Source of the DNA: Microbotryum silenes-acaulis
Taxonomy: Eukaryota; Basidiomycota; Microbotryomycetes; Microbotryales; Microbotryaceae
Length of the DNA stretch: 64,000 nt
Reading direction: 5' to 3'
Assembly: GCA_003665825.1 (NCBI GenBank)
Contig: QPFY01000001.1
Coordinates: 1,729,001 to 1,793,000, forward strand
The position numbers were made by a program, and so were the translations under genes. Every line of letters starts with the position of its first letter. Position 1 is the stretch's first letter. Below are positions 48,094 to 62,200 of the stretch, in pieces. The notes under the pieces were generated by a model. That model saw only the letters and a list, made by a program, of their open reading frames with translations. It was not told the origin of the DNA and ran no database searches.

Positions 48094-48560
48094 TTGTGCG
48101 ACAGGGCAAGGTAGAGGATGAGGGTGGGCGGAAGGCGAGGCGTGCTGTCCGACGCGCGATCGCTTTGCCGCGCGCTGAATCGAAAAGACAGGGGGTCGCC
48201 TGCCTCCTCTACCTCATGAAGCGAGGAATCGCAATCTTTGCTAGCCACCAAGTTGTGATGTAAATTCACTCCAGGGCCTCATTCAAAATCTAGGGTATCC
48301 ATTAGATCAACCCACTGTTTTCCAAACTCTTCGCTGAATCAATTGCGCATTACAACTCGTTCGAAAAGCATCTTGGACAATCTCGAACGCTGTTATCCCA
48401 CCAATAATGGCACCCCTCCAAGCCCGCCAACGCCTCCGCTTCGGCGTGCGCCTGCGCTCGGCCGAAGCCCAAAAAATCGCAAGCGCTTGATGGGTGTGGG
48501 CTTGAGTGCGCCTTGCGGCTGACTTGGCTTCCGCTCTCTCGTCTCACATACCACGTCAAC
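48094..48560. promoter_or_regulatory. HAT1-RPS30 divergent promoter region
   Basis: 467 bp between HAT1 and the RPS30 start. A short ATG-initiated 27-codon frame at about 48403-48486 lies upstream of RPS30; if transcribed it would be an upstream ORF, but this is unproven. Confidence 0.45.
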
Positions 48561-49993
<1,433 letters not shown>

Positions 49994-50578
49994 CTACCGG
50001 GCCCCGTCTTTCCCCTCCTCCTTCTCTTCCTCCCCACGTTCCATCCTAACAGCCGACAGTTTGTCCGACAAGACTTGCATCCTCCTCGCTTCGAACGCCG
50101 GACTGAGATAAGCCAAGAGGTTCTCGAGCGTTTCAAAAGTTTCGGTGTCTTTTGCTGCCGAGTCGGGGGGAAGGCGCTGGGATGAAAGTTCGTTTTGAGA
50201 GGTATCAACAAAGCTGCTTTTCGAGCGAAGCTGAGGGTTGGGAAGGGTATCTAGACTTCCGATTCGAAGAAGGATCGTCTGCCCCCCCACCCACCACCCA
50301 CGATGGCGAAAGCACATTCCCCATCCCTCGCTTTCCGGGATGACGACACTGCAACAACTCACCTTCCAATCGACCACACTCCTCAAAGCAATACTCCACC
50401 CTTTATCCGAACACACGATCAACGCCGTATCCCCTTCTTCGAGCAACCTGATCTCGGCGCAACTTTCGTTCGTGGACGAACAAAAGTGAGCGGGCAGGAT
50501 CGTGTAGGAATAAATTCCGGAGTAGGATTGGATTTCGGAGAGGGAGGAGAGCAGCTCGGTGCTGGAGAAGGAGGACAT
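49994..50578 (-). CDS. GSKIP-domain-like small protein
   Basis: 194 aa from the ATG at 50578, chosen because it has a good context and starts directly at the conserved-looking TELLSSLSEIQ. An earlier in-frame ATG (50677) would add 33 residues of doubtful origin. The N-terminal part (EIRLLEEGDTALIVCSDKGWSI) and the helix near the C-terminus (TFETLENLLAYLSPAFEARR) resemble the GSK3-interacting/Clu-N type fold, where the latter corresponds to the YETLYSLLDxLSPxYR motif. The family is poorly characterised in fungi; assignment is tentative. Confidence 0.5.
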   Translation of the reverse strand: MSSFSSTELLSSLSEIQSYSGIYSYTILPAHFCSSTNESCAEIRLLEEGDTALIVCSDKGWSIALRSVVDWKVSCCSVVIPESEGWGMCFRHRGWWVGGQTILLRIGSLDTLPNPQLRSKSSFVDTSQNELSSQRLPPDSAAKDTETFETLENLLAYLSPAFEARRMQVLSDKLSAVRMERGEEEKEEGKDGAR

Positions 50579-51077
50579 GGTTCCGGTGAGGTGTGGGGCT
50601 GGGAGGGAGAGGCTCAACTTGTGGATACACGTAACGTGCACGGAGCAGAGGTCCGGGTAATTTGTAAAGTAGGACATGGAACGAAAACTTGTATGCACAC
50701 GCGGAGTGATGATGATATACGTCTTTGTAGAAAGAAAAGCCTGTGAAAAAAATCTCTCGATGTACCTAGGGTTGCAAATGATTCGGTTGCGCTCGGAGAT
50801 AAATTCGGGCCGACTTGTCGTTTCCGAAGCGCTGATCCGATCTGATGCGGTCGCCTCGTTCTCGCTCGCGGCATCGGTGTCTCCTACATTGCGTGGTCAT
50901 CTCCGGTGAGTAGCTACTGCAATTGGAATTGCCTTGATTTCTACGGAGATCTCATCCTGACCACTCGCGCTAAACCACTTTCTCTCGATCGCCTTGACAA
51001 ACTCTTTCGCAGCTCCGACCCACTGGCAGCTCGTCACTGCTCCGCTCTTGACTCGACCTCAACGCAGCATCACTCGC
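50579..51077. promoter_or_regulatory. Divergent promoter region, GSKIP-like gene and PRO1
   Basis: About 0.5 kb between the start codons. No gene or defensible motif. Confidence 0.45.
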
Positions 51078-53177
51078 GATGGCGCCGCTCACAATCGTCA
51101 TCAAGTTGGGCAAGTACACTCAAGACGATTCATGACCCCATACCCTACACCCCGGGACAAACTAAAACCCTGATCTCACCTCTCCGTCAGGATCCTCCTC
51201 GATCCTGCACCCCGAACGACCCCACTTTCCCCAAGTCTCGACCCTCTCCGCGGTCGTCGAAACCTGCGTCAAGCTGCGTTCGCTCGGTCACCGCGTCGTG
51301 ATCGTCTCCTCCGGCGCCATAGGTATGGGATTGCATCGCATGCAATTACCCGCCTTGGGCCCGGGGAAGAAACGAGCGATGGGGGAGAAACAGGCCCTCG
51401 CGGCGATAGGGCAGGGGAGGTTGATCGCCTTGTGGGATCAGTTGTTTGGTATGCTGCAGCAACCGATTGCGCAGATCTTGATTACGAGGAATGATATTGC
51501 AGATGTGAGTGGCAACCGCTGGGAGGAGCTTTGATTACTTTGGCGGAACAGCTCTAAGGCTCTCAGGAACGGACACCCGACTCCCCTCACAGAGATCCCG
51601 TTATCTGAACGCGACGACGACGCTCTCAACCTTGTTGCACCTCGGTGTGATCCCCATCATCAACGAAAACGACACCATATCCGTTTCCGAGATCCTGCAC
51701 ATCAACAAATTCGGCGACAACGATACCCTTTCCGCTGTCGCGGCGGGGATGTGTGGCGCCGATTATTTGTTCCTTTTGACCGATGTCGACGGTTTGTACG
51801 AGGATAATCCGAGAAAGGTACCGGGCGCTAGGAGGGTCAAGATTTGTAGGGATATTGAAGTGGTGAGAAAGATGGGTCAGTTCAGCGAGAGACCAATCCG
51901 AATTGTTCCTGTCGAAAAAGACTGACGATTGTCTTTTGCGCCAAAAAAAAAAAAAAAAAGTTTCGACGGCCACGCTAGGATCTTCTTTAGGAACGGGCGG
52001 CATGGAAACCAAATTGATCGCAGCCGAACTAGCCAACGGGGCGGGATGCGCCACCGTCATCACCCTCGGTTCAGCGCCACATCGAATTGTCAAGATCGTA
52101 CAAGACCATCATCAGCACCATCCTTCGTCTCCACCTAAGGCCCCATCTTCAACGACGAATCTAGCCTCCTCCACTCCCGACCTAGCTACAACCCACCCTT
52201 CCGAATTTTCCAACTCCTCACGCACCCATTCACACCCCGATTTAGCAAGCGAACTACCTCCTCCCTCTTCAGCCGATACGGACTCTCTCCCAGCCGTCGA
52301 ATTCGCCCTCGCGACCGACCCACTTCCTTACACCCTCTTCACGCCCCGTACACGACCCCTCACTTCCCGTCGATTCTGGGTCCTGCACGGTCTCACACCT
52401 AGGGGAACGGTCTACGTCGACGAAGGGGCCTATCGCGCCATTTCCCGCGGCGAAAGGGATGGAGGAGGCGGTGGGAATGGAGGTAGGTTATTGGCGGCTG
52501 GGGTGGTGAGGGTCGAAGGAATTTTCGCGGCCGGTCAGGCGGTAAGAGTTTGTGTGATCAAGGGGAGGAAGAAGAAGAAGAAGAGTACTTCTTCTACCTT
52601 TGTACAGGACGGTATAGAGGTGAAGAAGGACGGGGTGAATTCTTTTGCACGAAGGGAGTTGGAATTTTCGACGAATCAATCGAGTCAAAGTCGACCCGTC
52701 TCACCCGATCATTTCGCCGAAAGGGGACGCACGACCGAATCGCGTCGCGAGATTTTCACCCCGGGCAGTGCAAGTCCAAGTCAGAGTCGTCATGCTTCCG
52801 TATCGGCGAGTCGGAGAGGCGTCTCGGTGAATAGGAGTAGAGGGGAGGAAGAGGGCTCGACTAATACGGTGCGGGGGAGCGGGGCAGGTTCGAGTTCGGG
52901 TTTGGGTTTGGAAGAAGGGGAAGAAGTGGTAGAGTTTGGGAGGGGGTTGACGAATTACAATTCGGCGGAGATTGATCGGGTTAAAGGGTTGAGGTCGTAA
53001 GTTTTTACTATGGCGGTTCGTGAGGTGGAAGGGTGGGTTCTGAATAAGAAGCTAACCCTCACCGATCTGAATGCTTTATTCTTCAGCTCGGACATTGAAA
53101 AGATCCTAGGCTATTCCGAAGCGGAGCACGTCGTCGAATCGATCGTCGAAGTGAGGAACGAGGGGTCGCGTGCGTAG
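51078..53177 (+). CDS. PRO1: Glutamate 5-kinase
   Basis: Five exons: 51078-51108, 51191-51504, 51593-51875, 51961-52996 and 53087-53177 (584 aa; yeast Pro1 is about 430). It catalyses the first step of proline synthesis from glutamate in the cytosol. Kinase motifs: [47 protein letters not shown] and [11 protein letters not shown]. The PUA domain follows ([24 protein letters not shown]) and [12 protein letters not shown] near the end. Extra length comes from two low-complexity insertions: a His/Pro/Ser-rich one at about 257-325 between kinase and PUA, and a Lys/Ser-rich one at about 415-540. Intron 1 has a GC donor; the intron 3 acceptor is preceded by 17 A residues. Confidence 0.93.
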
Positions 53178-53373
53178 ATCAGAACGTGTGTGCAACGTAA
53201 TGCTCGAGCAGTACCGAGACAGTCTTTGTTTTGAGTTTTGGAAAGTGTTCACTTGATAAACGATGATTTAAAGGGCAAGAGAACGGAGAGAGCAAGTGGA
53301 AGGGAAAGGAGGGAAGGTTCTATCTATAGTCAATCGGGAAAAGGTGGCTACACGATTTTAGAGAGTTTCCAAC

Positions 53374-56300
53374 CTAGGCAGCGATGATTCCATCGGGAAT
53401 CTCGTCGCAACCGTGGAACGTCAAAGGCATGAACTGGGTCCCCGCACCACCAAAGAATTTGCCGTTGAACTCGACCCAATGCAACCTCAACGCGTGCAGG
53501 AAAGCCGACAAACCCTCCATCACGATCAGAATCGCAATCGTGAGGGACATCCACATGGCGAAAAGGAAAACGAGGGCAAGAGTCCCTACCCATCCTTCCA
53601 TTTCGAACCCGCCTTCCAAGGTCATGGACCAGAGGACTTCGGAAAGTTGGGCGTGGGCGAGGGAGAGGGCCCATAGACGGAGGTACGAGGCCGTGTTGGA
53701 GATGCAACCGAGGCAGAACTCGATCGTGTGGATCACTTGGTGGATCACGTGTTCGCCCATGTCAAATTCGTGTTCTTCGTCCATCTCCTCAGCGACGATA
53801 GCATGCCCTTGTTCATCGACCTCGTCGTCGCCGTCGGTGCCGAGCGTGTGGTTCTCGGCATTGCCGCCATGTACACCATTGATGCCTTGGTACCCTTGTT
53901 CGGCGATCTTCTTGTGCTCGCGGTACAAGAGATAAGGCTTGGTGCACAACATCCAAGGCACGCACACGAGCGCCAAGAGGAGCAAAAACACTTGCACGAA
54001 CGCTTGGCCCGAGTAGAGTTGATCGTTGGGGTCGACGCTCCCGGGCGAGAGGAAGAGCTTGATGAGCATGTTGAGCAAGTTGGGCGGGTTGCGTCCCACT
54101 TCTTCCCAGTTGACCGACCACTTGTACAGGATGCACACGACGAGATAACCAAAGATGGACTGCATGAATAGGATCTGGGGCAGGAACTCGGCCCAGATCA
54201 ACTCGGGTTTCTTGAAGTGGAGGTGGTTGAGCACTTGGAGGCAGATGGCGAATGACATGTGGATCACACCGATCACGACCGACATCTTCATCTTGAGCGA
54301 GTTGGTGAAGATGAGTGCGTTGTCGGTGCCGTGCCATGCGGGATCGATACCGAACGGGTAGCGGTGCGAGGTCTGGATACCTTCGACAACGGTGCTCGGT
54401 TCGAAGTCGGTCGGCCAGCGGAACTGCGAGGGCGCAAGGTGGAGCGAGAGCGAGAAGATGTCGTTGTACATGAAACCGGTGAAGATGGCGAAGAGACCCA
54501 TGAGGAAGATGATGTAGCGACCGTAGTAGAACGTGTCAAAAATCTGTGAGGTCGGTGATGGGCTTGGTAGCGATCAGTTTGAAATAGCGATTGGTCTGGT
54601 GCACTTCAACGGGACTCACCTCGTTACCGGTACCTTTCTTGAACTTCTTTTCCATCAAGATCAGGGACAAGGCCGTGCACATCATGATAAAGCCGTGGCC
54701 GATATCACCAAACATGACGGCAAACAAGAACGGGAACGTGATGACGGTGAAGAGACCGGGGTTGACCTCTTGGTAGGTGGCGATACCGTACGCATCGATG
54801 ATGCTCTGGAAGCCTTCGGTGAACTTGTTGGTGCGGTGGAACGTCGGCGGGTCCTTGTGCGTTCGCAGTTCGTGCAGGAGCGCCGAGACCGAGGTACCGG
54901 CACTTTCAGAGGCGCGACGCAAGGCGGCTTGGACGTTGGGGATGTCCCTCGTCGGGACCCAACCTTCGGCAACGAGAGTCTTGCGACCTTGGTCCCACAG
55001 CCACAGATTGAGGGTCGAAAAGATGACCTTTTCCTTGCGCACGACGGCCCACCAAGCCGAGATGGACTCGGCAATCTTGATCAGTTCCGCGCGACGGGTC
55101 TGGTTCGTGTTGTGCAGGACCGAGTTGAGGTCTTCGATGCGCGACGTGACCTCGCGCAGCTTATCCTCTCGCTTATCGGCATTCGAGTCGACGGGGTACA
55201 GCGTCGCTCCCATCGCTGTGAGAATGAAAGCGGTCAGCTCTCTAGGCCATCGCCGAAGCAGGGCGGGCACTGGGACCAGCACATACATTCAGCGATCTTG
55301 CGGATCTTGTCGAGCAAGTCTTGTCCGTGGGCAAAGATGATGAAGACGTTCTTGCGTAGCTTCTTCTCCTCGCCGCCGGCGGAGCTTCCGGGGTCCGAAG
55401 CCGGGACGGGCAAGGCCGAATCATCGATCTCGGCGTACTGTGGGTGATCGAGCATGTCGATGAGCAGTCAGTGGTCAGACGCCGCTCGCGAAACGATCGG
55501 ACTACCTCTCACGCACGTTCATGTACAGGTTACCGCGGAGTACGCGCCAGAGGACTCGCTCAAAGGTGGCCATACGTGCTCGGTCGATCGTGCCGGCGAC
55601 GAATCTGAGGCGGGCGGAGGCCAAACGGACCCGGTCAGTGCTGCTTCTCTATTACGCTGGTCACAGGTCGCGATGCCTCACTCCAGTTCGAAGCCACCGA
55701 ATCCCGACTCGTTGGCGGCGGCGGACTCGAGATCGCCCAAAAGGGGAGCGTCGGGTTCGTCAAAGCTGGAGCGGATCTCGGCCGTACGACCGCGGGCGTC
55801 GTTGAAGAAGACATCGGTCTCCCTCAGGACCTGGCGAGCCTCTTCGAGTTCGAGAGCGCGCTTCTCGAGACTGTCGTAGGAACCGTTCATGGCGGCGACG
55901 CGTTGTTCGGACTCGGCGAGACGGGCATCGAGTTCGTCGAGCGCTTGGGGTCCGGATCGAGCGGCGAGCAAAGCGACGGTCTGGTCGTAAGGACGGATCG
56001 GAATCTGTTGCGCGGCGATCTGTTGGGTGAGGAAGCGCAGACGGCGTTCGGCTTCGTCGCAGCGACGTATCTGGGCGACGTAGGTGCGTTGGAACGGGTT
56101 CACGTCCGGGTTGAGGTCCTTGAACTGCACGCGTTCGAGCTGGGCTAGTTCCTCGACCGTTCGATGGGCGACATCGATGGGTACGTAGAGCTGAGTGGAG
56201 ATTGAGAAGGACTGGTCAGTTGTTGGGTCGAGAACGTGGCGGCGGACGATGAAGGGGTGGGAGGTATATGGAGCCGGCGGAGAATTGGCGGAGAATTGGC

Positions 56301-56426
56301 GGAGAATTGGCGGCGATGACGCTGCACGCTGCACGCAGACACTAGACGCTGGCAAAGGGATGGACTGACCTGGACCAAGCTCATCTGCTCACTCCTAAGG
56401 AGCGAGGGGTATTGCGAGACCGACAT
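53374..56426 (-). CDS. VPH1: V-type proton ATPase V0 subunit a
   Basis: Six exons: 56426-56370, 56190-55682, 55604-55517, 55437-55287, 55215-54620 and 54543-53374 (856 aa; family about 840). This is the membrane arm that forms the proton half-channels; the cytosolic N-terminus links to V1. Signatures: PSLLRSEQMSLVQ-LYVPID, FVAGTIDRARMATFERVLWRVLRGN, FPFLFAVMFGDIGHG, then TM segments, LRLWALSLAHAQLSEVLW (the helix with the essential Arg), and FHALRLHWVEFNGKF. Only one of two yeast isoforms (Vph1/Stv1) is visible; which targeting it has cannot be told. It is convergent with PRO1 (196 bp). Confidence 0.96.
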
Positions 56427-56780
56427 GGCCGGTGCTCACTGGGACGAGGACGAGGACGAGGCGTCGTGTGGTGGTGGTGGTGGTGGTGGTGGTGGTGGTG
56501 GTGGGAGGTGGCGTGTGATCGAGGGACGTCGACGCCCATGGGCCATCGAGCCGCCCGAGCCGCGCGGGCCCAGATCTCGCGTGGGCGTGTGTGTGCGCCA
56601 GTGTGCGCCAGTGTGCGCCTTGGGGCCCACGCCTCTTGGCTTTTGGGCGCGAAGCTAATACTGCCGAGGCCCGTGCTGCGATTTTCCTCGTCAAAGTGGT
56701 CGTCGTCGGTGTCTCGCCTCTCTGTCGCCTTCTCACGTCGCCTCGAACCCAACCCACCTCACCCTCACCTTCACAACATC
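56427..56780. promoter_or_regulatory. VPH1-eIF3l divergent promoter region
   Basis: 354 bp shared between the two start codons, containing the (GTG)12 repeat and two copies of CCAGTGTGCG at about 56597-56616. Confidence 0.5.
56468..56503. repeat. (GTG)12 trinucleotide repeat
   Basis: A 36-bp uninterrupted GTG run in the VPH1-eIF3l divergent promoter; length-variable in nature, it could tune either promoter. Confidence 0.9.
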
Positions 56781-59075
56781 ATGGCCCAACCTTACACCGG
56801 CGAAGAGGAGGAAGAGCTGTACGACGACGGTGCACCCGATTTCGGAATCCAGCGCGCCGACTACGATGGCAACTACAACGAAGCTGAAGCAGGTCAGTCC
56901 TCGCGTTCGCCGTCTTTGGAGTTGGCCAGCAGGAGGTACTCGTACAGCTGCGACATGCGCCCGTATTCGACGTAATCCTGTACATCGGCGCATCAGAACT
57001 CACTGTGTCCCACTACTCGCTCGCGTTCTGCAAGTCGTGCAGCTGCCGGCGTCCCATCCACGCGACTTTTTTGTCTTTGATCGCGACCACACACACCACC
57101 TGGCACAGCGACTACATCAGCAGTGTCCATGAACATCTTGTGGAACCGAAAATCTCCACGCCGACCACCAACAGCTTGAGCAGCGGGCAATCAGTTTCAA
57201 GGACCGCGCGTGAACTGACCCCCTGTAACCTCGCCCCAGAACAATACGCCCAACAGCAACGAGTCGCCGAGGCCGCCGCGCACCAGGCCCAACAGGCCGA
57301 AGCACTCGCCGCCGTGCCCGAGCCCGTGAAAAAGTACATCATGCACCTCTTCAACCTCGTCACCGCCTCGTCCCCGTCCCTGCCCGAGATCCAGGCCGCG
57401 TACGAGCAAGGCTGGGCTCGCTTGACCGACAAGTTCTTTGCAAAGACCGAATGGCCCGAGGCAGAGACGATCGCCCCACTCGTTAACCATGGTCCGTCGG
57501 CGTGTTTCTGTTGATCATCCTTTTCTACACCTCACACCCTCCTCGCTTCCCACAGACGAGGTCTTTTTGACGCTCTACCGCGAGCTCTACTTCCGACACG
57601 TCTATGCGCGCCTCCAACCCGACATTGACGACCGCATCGCCTCTTACGAGAACTATTGCCAGCTCTTTAACCTCATCCTCAACTCGCCCGGTCCCGTCCC
57701 CCTGTCGCTCCCCATCGACTGGCTCTACAACATCATCGACGAGTTCGTGTACCAGTACACCTCCTTCGCGCTCTGGCGCAACAAGGTTACGGGCAAGACC
57801 GACGAGGAGAAGCAGATCCTTGCCGAATCGAGCCAGGTCTGGTCCTGCTACTCGGTCCTCAACGTCTTGTACTCGTTGATCCAAAAGAGCAAGATCCAGG
57901 ACCAACTCGCCGCCCAGGCCGAAGGGATCGAGGACGTCGAAGCGATCGCCGGCGAATTCGGTTCGATTCGCCTCTACTACCACCTCGGCTACTTTTCCAT
58001 CCTCGGCCTCTTGCGCGTTCACGTTCTGCTCGGCGACTACACCCTCGCCTTGCAAATGCTCGACGGCATCGACCTCAACAAGAAGGCGCTCTTCACGCGC
58101 GTCACCGCGGCCCACGTCGCGACCTACTACTACGTCGGTTTCTCGTACCTCATGCTCGGTCGTTACCCCGATGCGATCCGCGCCTTGTCCCACATCCTCT
58201 TCTTCGTCCTTCGTCTCAAGCACTTCCAACGAGGCTCCCAATTCGACCAGATCAACAAGACCGCCGATCGGATGTACGCCTTGCTCGCGATCTGTCAGGC
58301 CCTGTGCCCGACCAAAGTCGACGAAGGCATCTCGACCGCGATGAAGGACAAGTTCGGTGACCAACATGCCAAGATGGCGCGAGGGGGTGCCGAATCTTTG
58401 CCTGCGTTCCAGGAGATGTTTTCTCTCGGTGCACCGAGGTTCATCTCCCCAAACCCACCGCCTTACGAACTCGAATCCAACGACGCACTCACCTCGTACG
58501 CCGCATTGCCCGACGCCTCGGCCCACCAAACAACCATCTTCCTTGGTTCGGTCGAGAGTCAATTATCGACATCGACGTTGAGGTCCTTTTTACGATTGTA
58601 CACGACCTTGGGTACGGACAAGTTGGCCAAGTTCCTCGAGGTCGAGGAGGACGAGGTGTTGGAGATGTTGATGGTCGCCAAGGGGGCGGCACGCAAGTTG
58701 ACCTGGACCGAAGGCTCCTTGTTGCAAGGCGAGGTGTTTGGCGTTAGTGATATCAATTTTGGCATTGACGAGGTAAGTCTCACCTCAACAACAATCAAAG
58801 TACGAAGCGATGCTAACCCCACACCGTCTCTTCCTCAGGGCCATCTCACCGTCGCGCAGTCGACGACCTCGCGCCGCTACGGCGACTTTTTCCTTCGCCA
58901 CGGCCTCAAATTCTCCGACGTCTACGAGAACCTCAAAAACAAACCACTGCCCATTCCCAAGAACCCCAACGGAAACAACGCCGGAGCATCGGCAGCCAAG
59001 CCTTCGCAGACAAACAGTGAAGCACCCAAGTCTTCGACGACGGGTAGCAAGGGGGTCGCTTGGGCCAAGGCTTGA
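56781..59075 (+). CDS. EIF3L: Translation initiation factor eIF3 subunit l
   Basis: Four exons: 56781-56892, 57240-57491, 57556-58772 and 58839-59075 (605 aa). A component of the eIF3 complex on the 40S subunit. Signatures: the acidic N-terminus, [95 protein letters not shown]-like core (here [16 protein letters not shown]) and the PCI region FLRLYTTLGTDKLAKFL. The first intron is 346 nt; skipping from phase-1 G at 56892 to AA at 57240 gives the only open junction that fits the family. The absence of this subunit in Saccharomyces cerevisiae supports a non-Saccharomycotina host. Confidence 0.93.
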
Positions 59076-59305
59076 GGGGTTGTTAGAGGCTGTGTAAGTT
59101 GTTTTGTTTTTTAGAGAAAAACGGAAAAGAGGGTCTAGCTCTTGGGCGGTTGCTGTTCTGAAAAGTCAAAAGCTGCTCTCCAAAATTGGACTTCCGTAAA
59201 ACCTCATCGAGAGATAAGAGTCGCTGCTCCACACTACAACTCTCAAGACGCACATCAGCTCCTACATAATTGGGGTTTTTAATTATTTCCTTCCATGACT
59301 GGCGT

Positions 59306-62200
59306 TCAAACCAAATCCAACGGATCCTTCTCAATCTCCTCCCCTTTGACAACCTTCTCCACCTCCTTCAACGTCAACGTCTCATACCTCACCAACGCCT
59401 TGGCGAGCCTATCCAATTCCTCCTTCCTCTCCAACAACAAATTCCTCGCCCTATTCTGCGCCTCCTCAATCAAACCCCTCACCTCCTGCTCGATCTTCGC
59501 TTGCGTATCAGGCGACGTTTGGGAATCCGGATCGTTGGAATGCGCTACGGGTCCGATCAGGTCCGAGAAACCGAAGCGACGGACCATGTTGGAGGCCATG
59601 GAGGTCGCGTTGGAGATGTCGGACGAGGCACCGTCGGTAACATGATCTTTACCGTAGATCAATTCTTCGGCGACTCGACCACCCATCGCCACGTCCAATC
59701 TGGGGAGGAAGAAGGGGGAGGGGGGGGGGGGGGGTTGTTCGATTTTGACATGAGCTCGAGGAAGTGTTTTTAAAAGATCGCACCACGAGCAAACTCACTT
59801 TGCTCTATACTCTGAAAGCGAATGCGAGTTCTTATCCGCCTCGGGTAGCATCAACGTATACCCCAACGCGTTGCCCCTCGGTACGACCGTAATACTCTGT
59901 AGCGGATAAGCCCCTTTCGTATAAAGCGCGACCAAAGCATGTCCACCCTCATGATACGCCGTGGCCAATTTATCCGTTTCTGAAATGAAAGCCGATTTCC
60001 TGGCGGCACCCATCATGATCCTTTCCTTGGCCCATTCGAAATGACTGGAGCGCACGGCCGAAGCGTGGTCGGACGAGGCTTTGACCGCGGCTTGGTTGAC
60101 TAAAGCTTGTAGATCCGCGCCGGAGAAACCGATCGTTCCTCGGGCCAAGGTGGTGATATCGACTTGGGCTCGATCGAATTGAATGTTACGCATGTGATGC
60201 TTCAAAATTTCGGCTCGTCCTCGAACGTCGGGTAGTGGTACAGCGACGATGCGATCGAATCGACCGGCTCGAACCAAGGCCTTGTCGAGCGATTCAGGAA
60301 AGTTGGTCGCTCCGATCAAAATGACGCCTTCACCCGGTGAGAACCCATCCAATTCGGTCAACAATTGGTTCAAGGTTTGCTTGATGTAATGTTGATCCCT
60401 GGGTGATCGCTTGCCACCGATCGCGTCGATCTCGTCGATGAAGATGATCGAAGGTGCGTTCTTCCTAGCGGTCGCGAACAATTCTCGAATACGTCGAGCG
60501 CCGACGCCGACGTACATCTCGTCGAACTCGGATCCCGAGGCGGAGAAGAAGCTCACACCTGCTTCACCCGCGACCGCACGAGCGAGCAAGGTCTTGCCTG
60601 TACCAGGAGGGCCTGGTCCGGTCCCAAAAAAAGGTGCAATATCAAAGGTCAGCTTTTTTGCCTCCCTTAGGTATATAGGCTCGATGAACGGACCTGTAAG
60701 TAAAACACCCCTCGGTAGGCGACCACCGAGTTTGGAGAACCTCTCGGGATCCTTGAGGAATTCGACAATCTCGTACAGTTCTTCCTTGGCCTCCTCGACA
60801 CCGTGCACGTCCTTGAAGGTCGTGCCTCGTCCTGAAGGGTCGTGCGGGTCGGGTGGGGGCGTAGTTTGGAAAGGGGTCGTCTGGGCCGCTCCGGCTCGAA
60901 GAATGCCCGATGAATCGAGCAAGAGCGAGAGGAGGGAAAGGCTGCAGTGTATAGAGCATTCCCATTCGTCAGTCCGATTGGGGATCAATATTTCCGCTCT
61001 CCCGTTCGTGAACTCACAGCAAGAACGAGTACAAAACGGTAATCAGGATGAAGCGCAGCATCCTCAACGCCAAAGGACTCTTGACCTCTTCAACGACGAC
61101 CCTGATGGGCTCAGGGCCACCTGAACTAGTCGACGATGACCCCGACGAAAAAGGCCAACTGCTACCTCCAGAAACGACTCTGGCATCGCCGCCTTTGCCT
61201 CGACCGCCCGCGCCGGAGAAGAGAGCTGTGACGAGTGCGGCAGGGGTGAGAGCCGGTGTTGTGGGAGGTGCGGATGCCGTTGACGAAGTTGACGAAGTCG
61301 ACGATGGTGTTGGTGTCGAGGCGGCTGCGGCTGTGGCTGCGGCCTCGGCGGTGGACGGAGCAGCTGGTGTTGCCGTCGTCGAAGGAGCGAGTTTGCTCTG
61401 TCGAATCGGCAAAGCCGTATTGAGCTTGGCGAAATATGACGACGGATCACTTTCGACCGCTGCCCTCGCGGCCAAGGCCCTCAAATAAGCCGCAAACAGA
61501 TCGTCATCGTGGAGCAAGGTCACCTGTTGCTCGGTCGTGACCGCCGTCGTCGAAGGCGCCGGTTCGACCATCCACAATCCGGACAATTCTTCGTAGCGAC
61601 CGATGAGCTCTTCTTGGTCTTGGGGTTGGGGGGAGTGGAGGAGCTTGGTGAAGAGTTGGCGTTGGAGTGGGAGGTTGGAAGGGTCGTTGGAGGCTTTGGT
61701 GCGTAGGGAGGAGAGGGTGTTGAAACGACCAAAGGGTAAAGACCAGGATGCGGCGGATGATGTGGCCTGGGCGCGAGCGAGGGCCGAGGTGGAAAAGGGG
61801 TGCCGTGTTGTGGATGTGGCTGTGGTAGGTACAGCGGCGGAAAAAGTGCGAGCGATTGTTTGATTTGTACTGTTGGATACAACTCGCTGCCACGACGATA
61901 GTGGCGAGGAGGAGGAGGACGAATTACGCCTCACTGCTGAGGAGGTGGAGGTCGATGACGAAGTCGAAGCGAATCGGGACAATCCACGTTGCCACGAGGG
62001 GACGATCGAGGTGCGCTGGTGAAGCGAAATCGTAAGAGGGTAAGCTCAAGCGATGAATGGCCACAATGCACGATATGGGTGCTTACCTCACTGAAGACAG
62101 CAGCTGGGAGGGGCCGCGTCAGTCGGGTCGAAGGGATCGCCGTCGTCAAAACCGACCTGAGCGTATGCCGTTGCATCGCCATCGCGATCGAGGTCGACAT
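59306..62200 (-). CDS. YME1: Mitochondrial i-AAA protease
   Basis: Five exons: 62200-62087, 62015-61018, 60941-60694, 60612-59799 and 59699-59306 (855 aa). An ATP-dependent zinc metalloprotease of the mitochondrial inner membrane facing the intermembrane space. The N-terminus is an Arg/Ser/Thr-rich presequence, and a transmembrane helix lies near [18 protein letters not shown]. The AAA domain has GPPGTGKT (split by an intron after the first G), [12 protein letters not shown] and RAGRFDR. The protease domain has HEGGH (HEXXH). The C-terminus has [11 protein letters not shown] and [10 protein letters not shown] Ser/Thr/Pro-rich region (about residues 245-320) precedes the TM helix. Confidence 0.95.

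Noticed and set aside
48403..48486. Short ORF before RPS30 as an alternative first exon or ubiquitin-like fusion
   Set aside because: It ends in a stop before any donor, shows no ubiquitin-like sequence, and the AT|G splice already gives a canonical eS30 start.
57525..58562. Minus-strand ORF of 345 aa inside eIF3l
   Set aside because: Antisense to a conserved eIF3l exon, with no recognisable motif.
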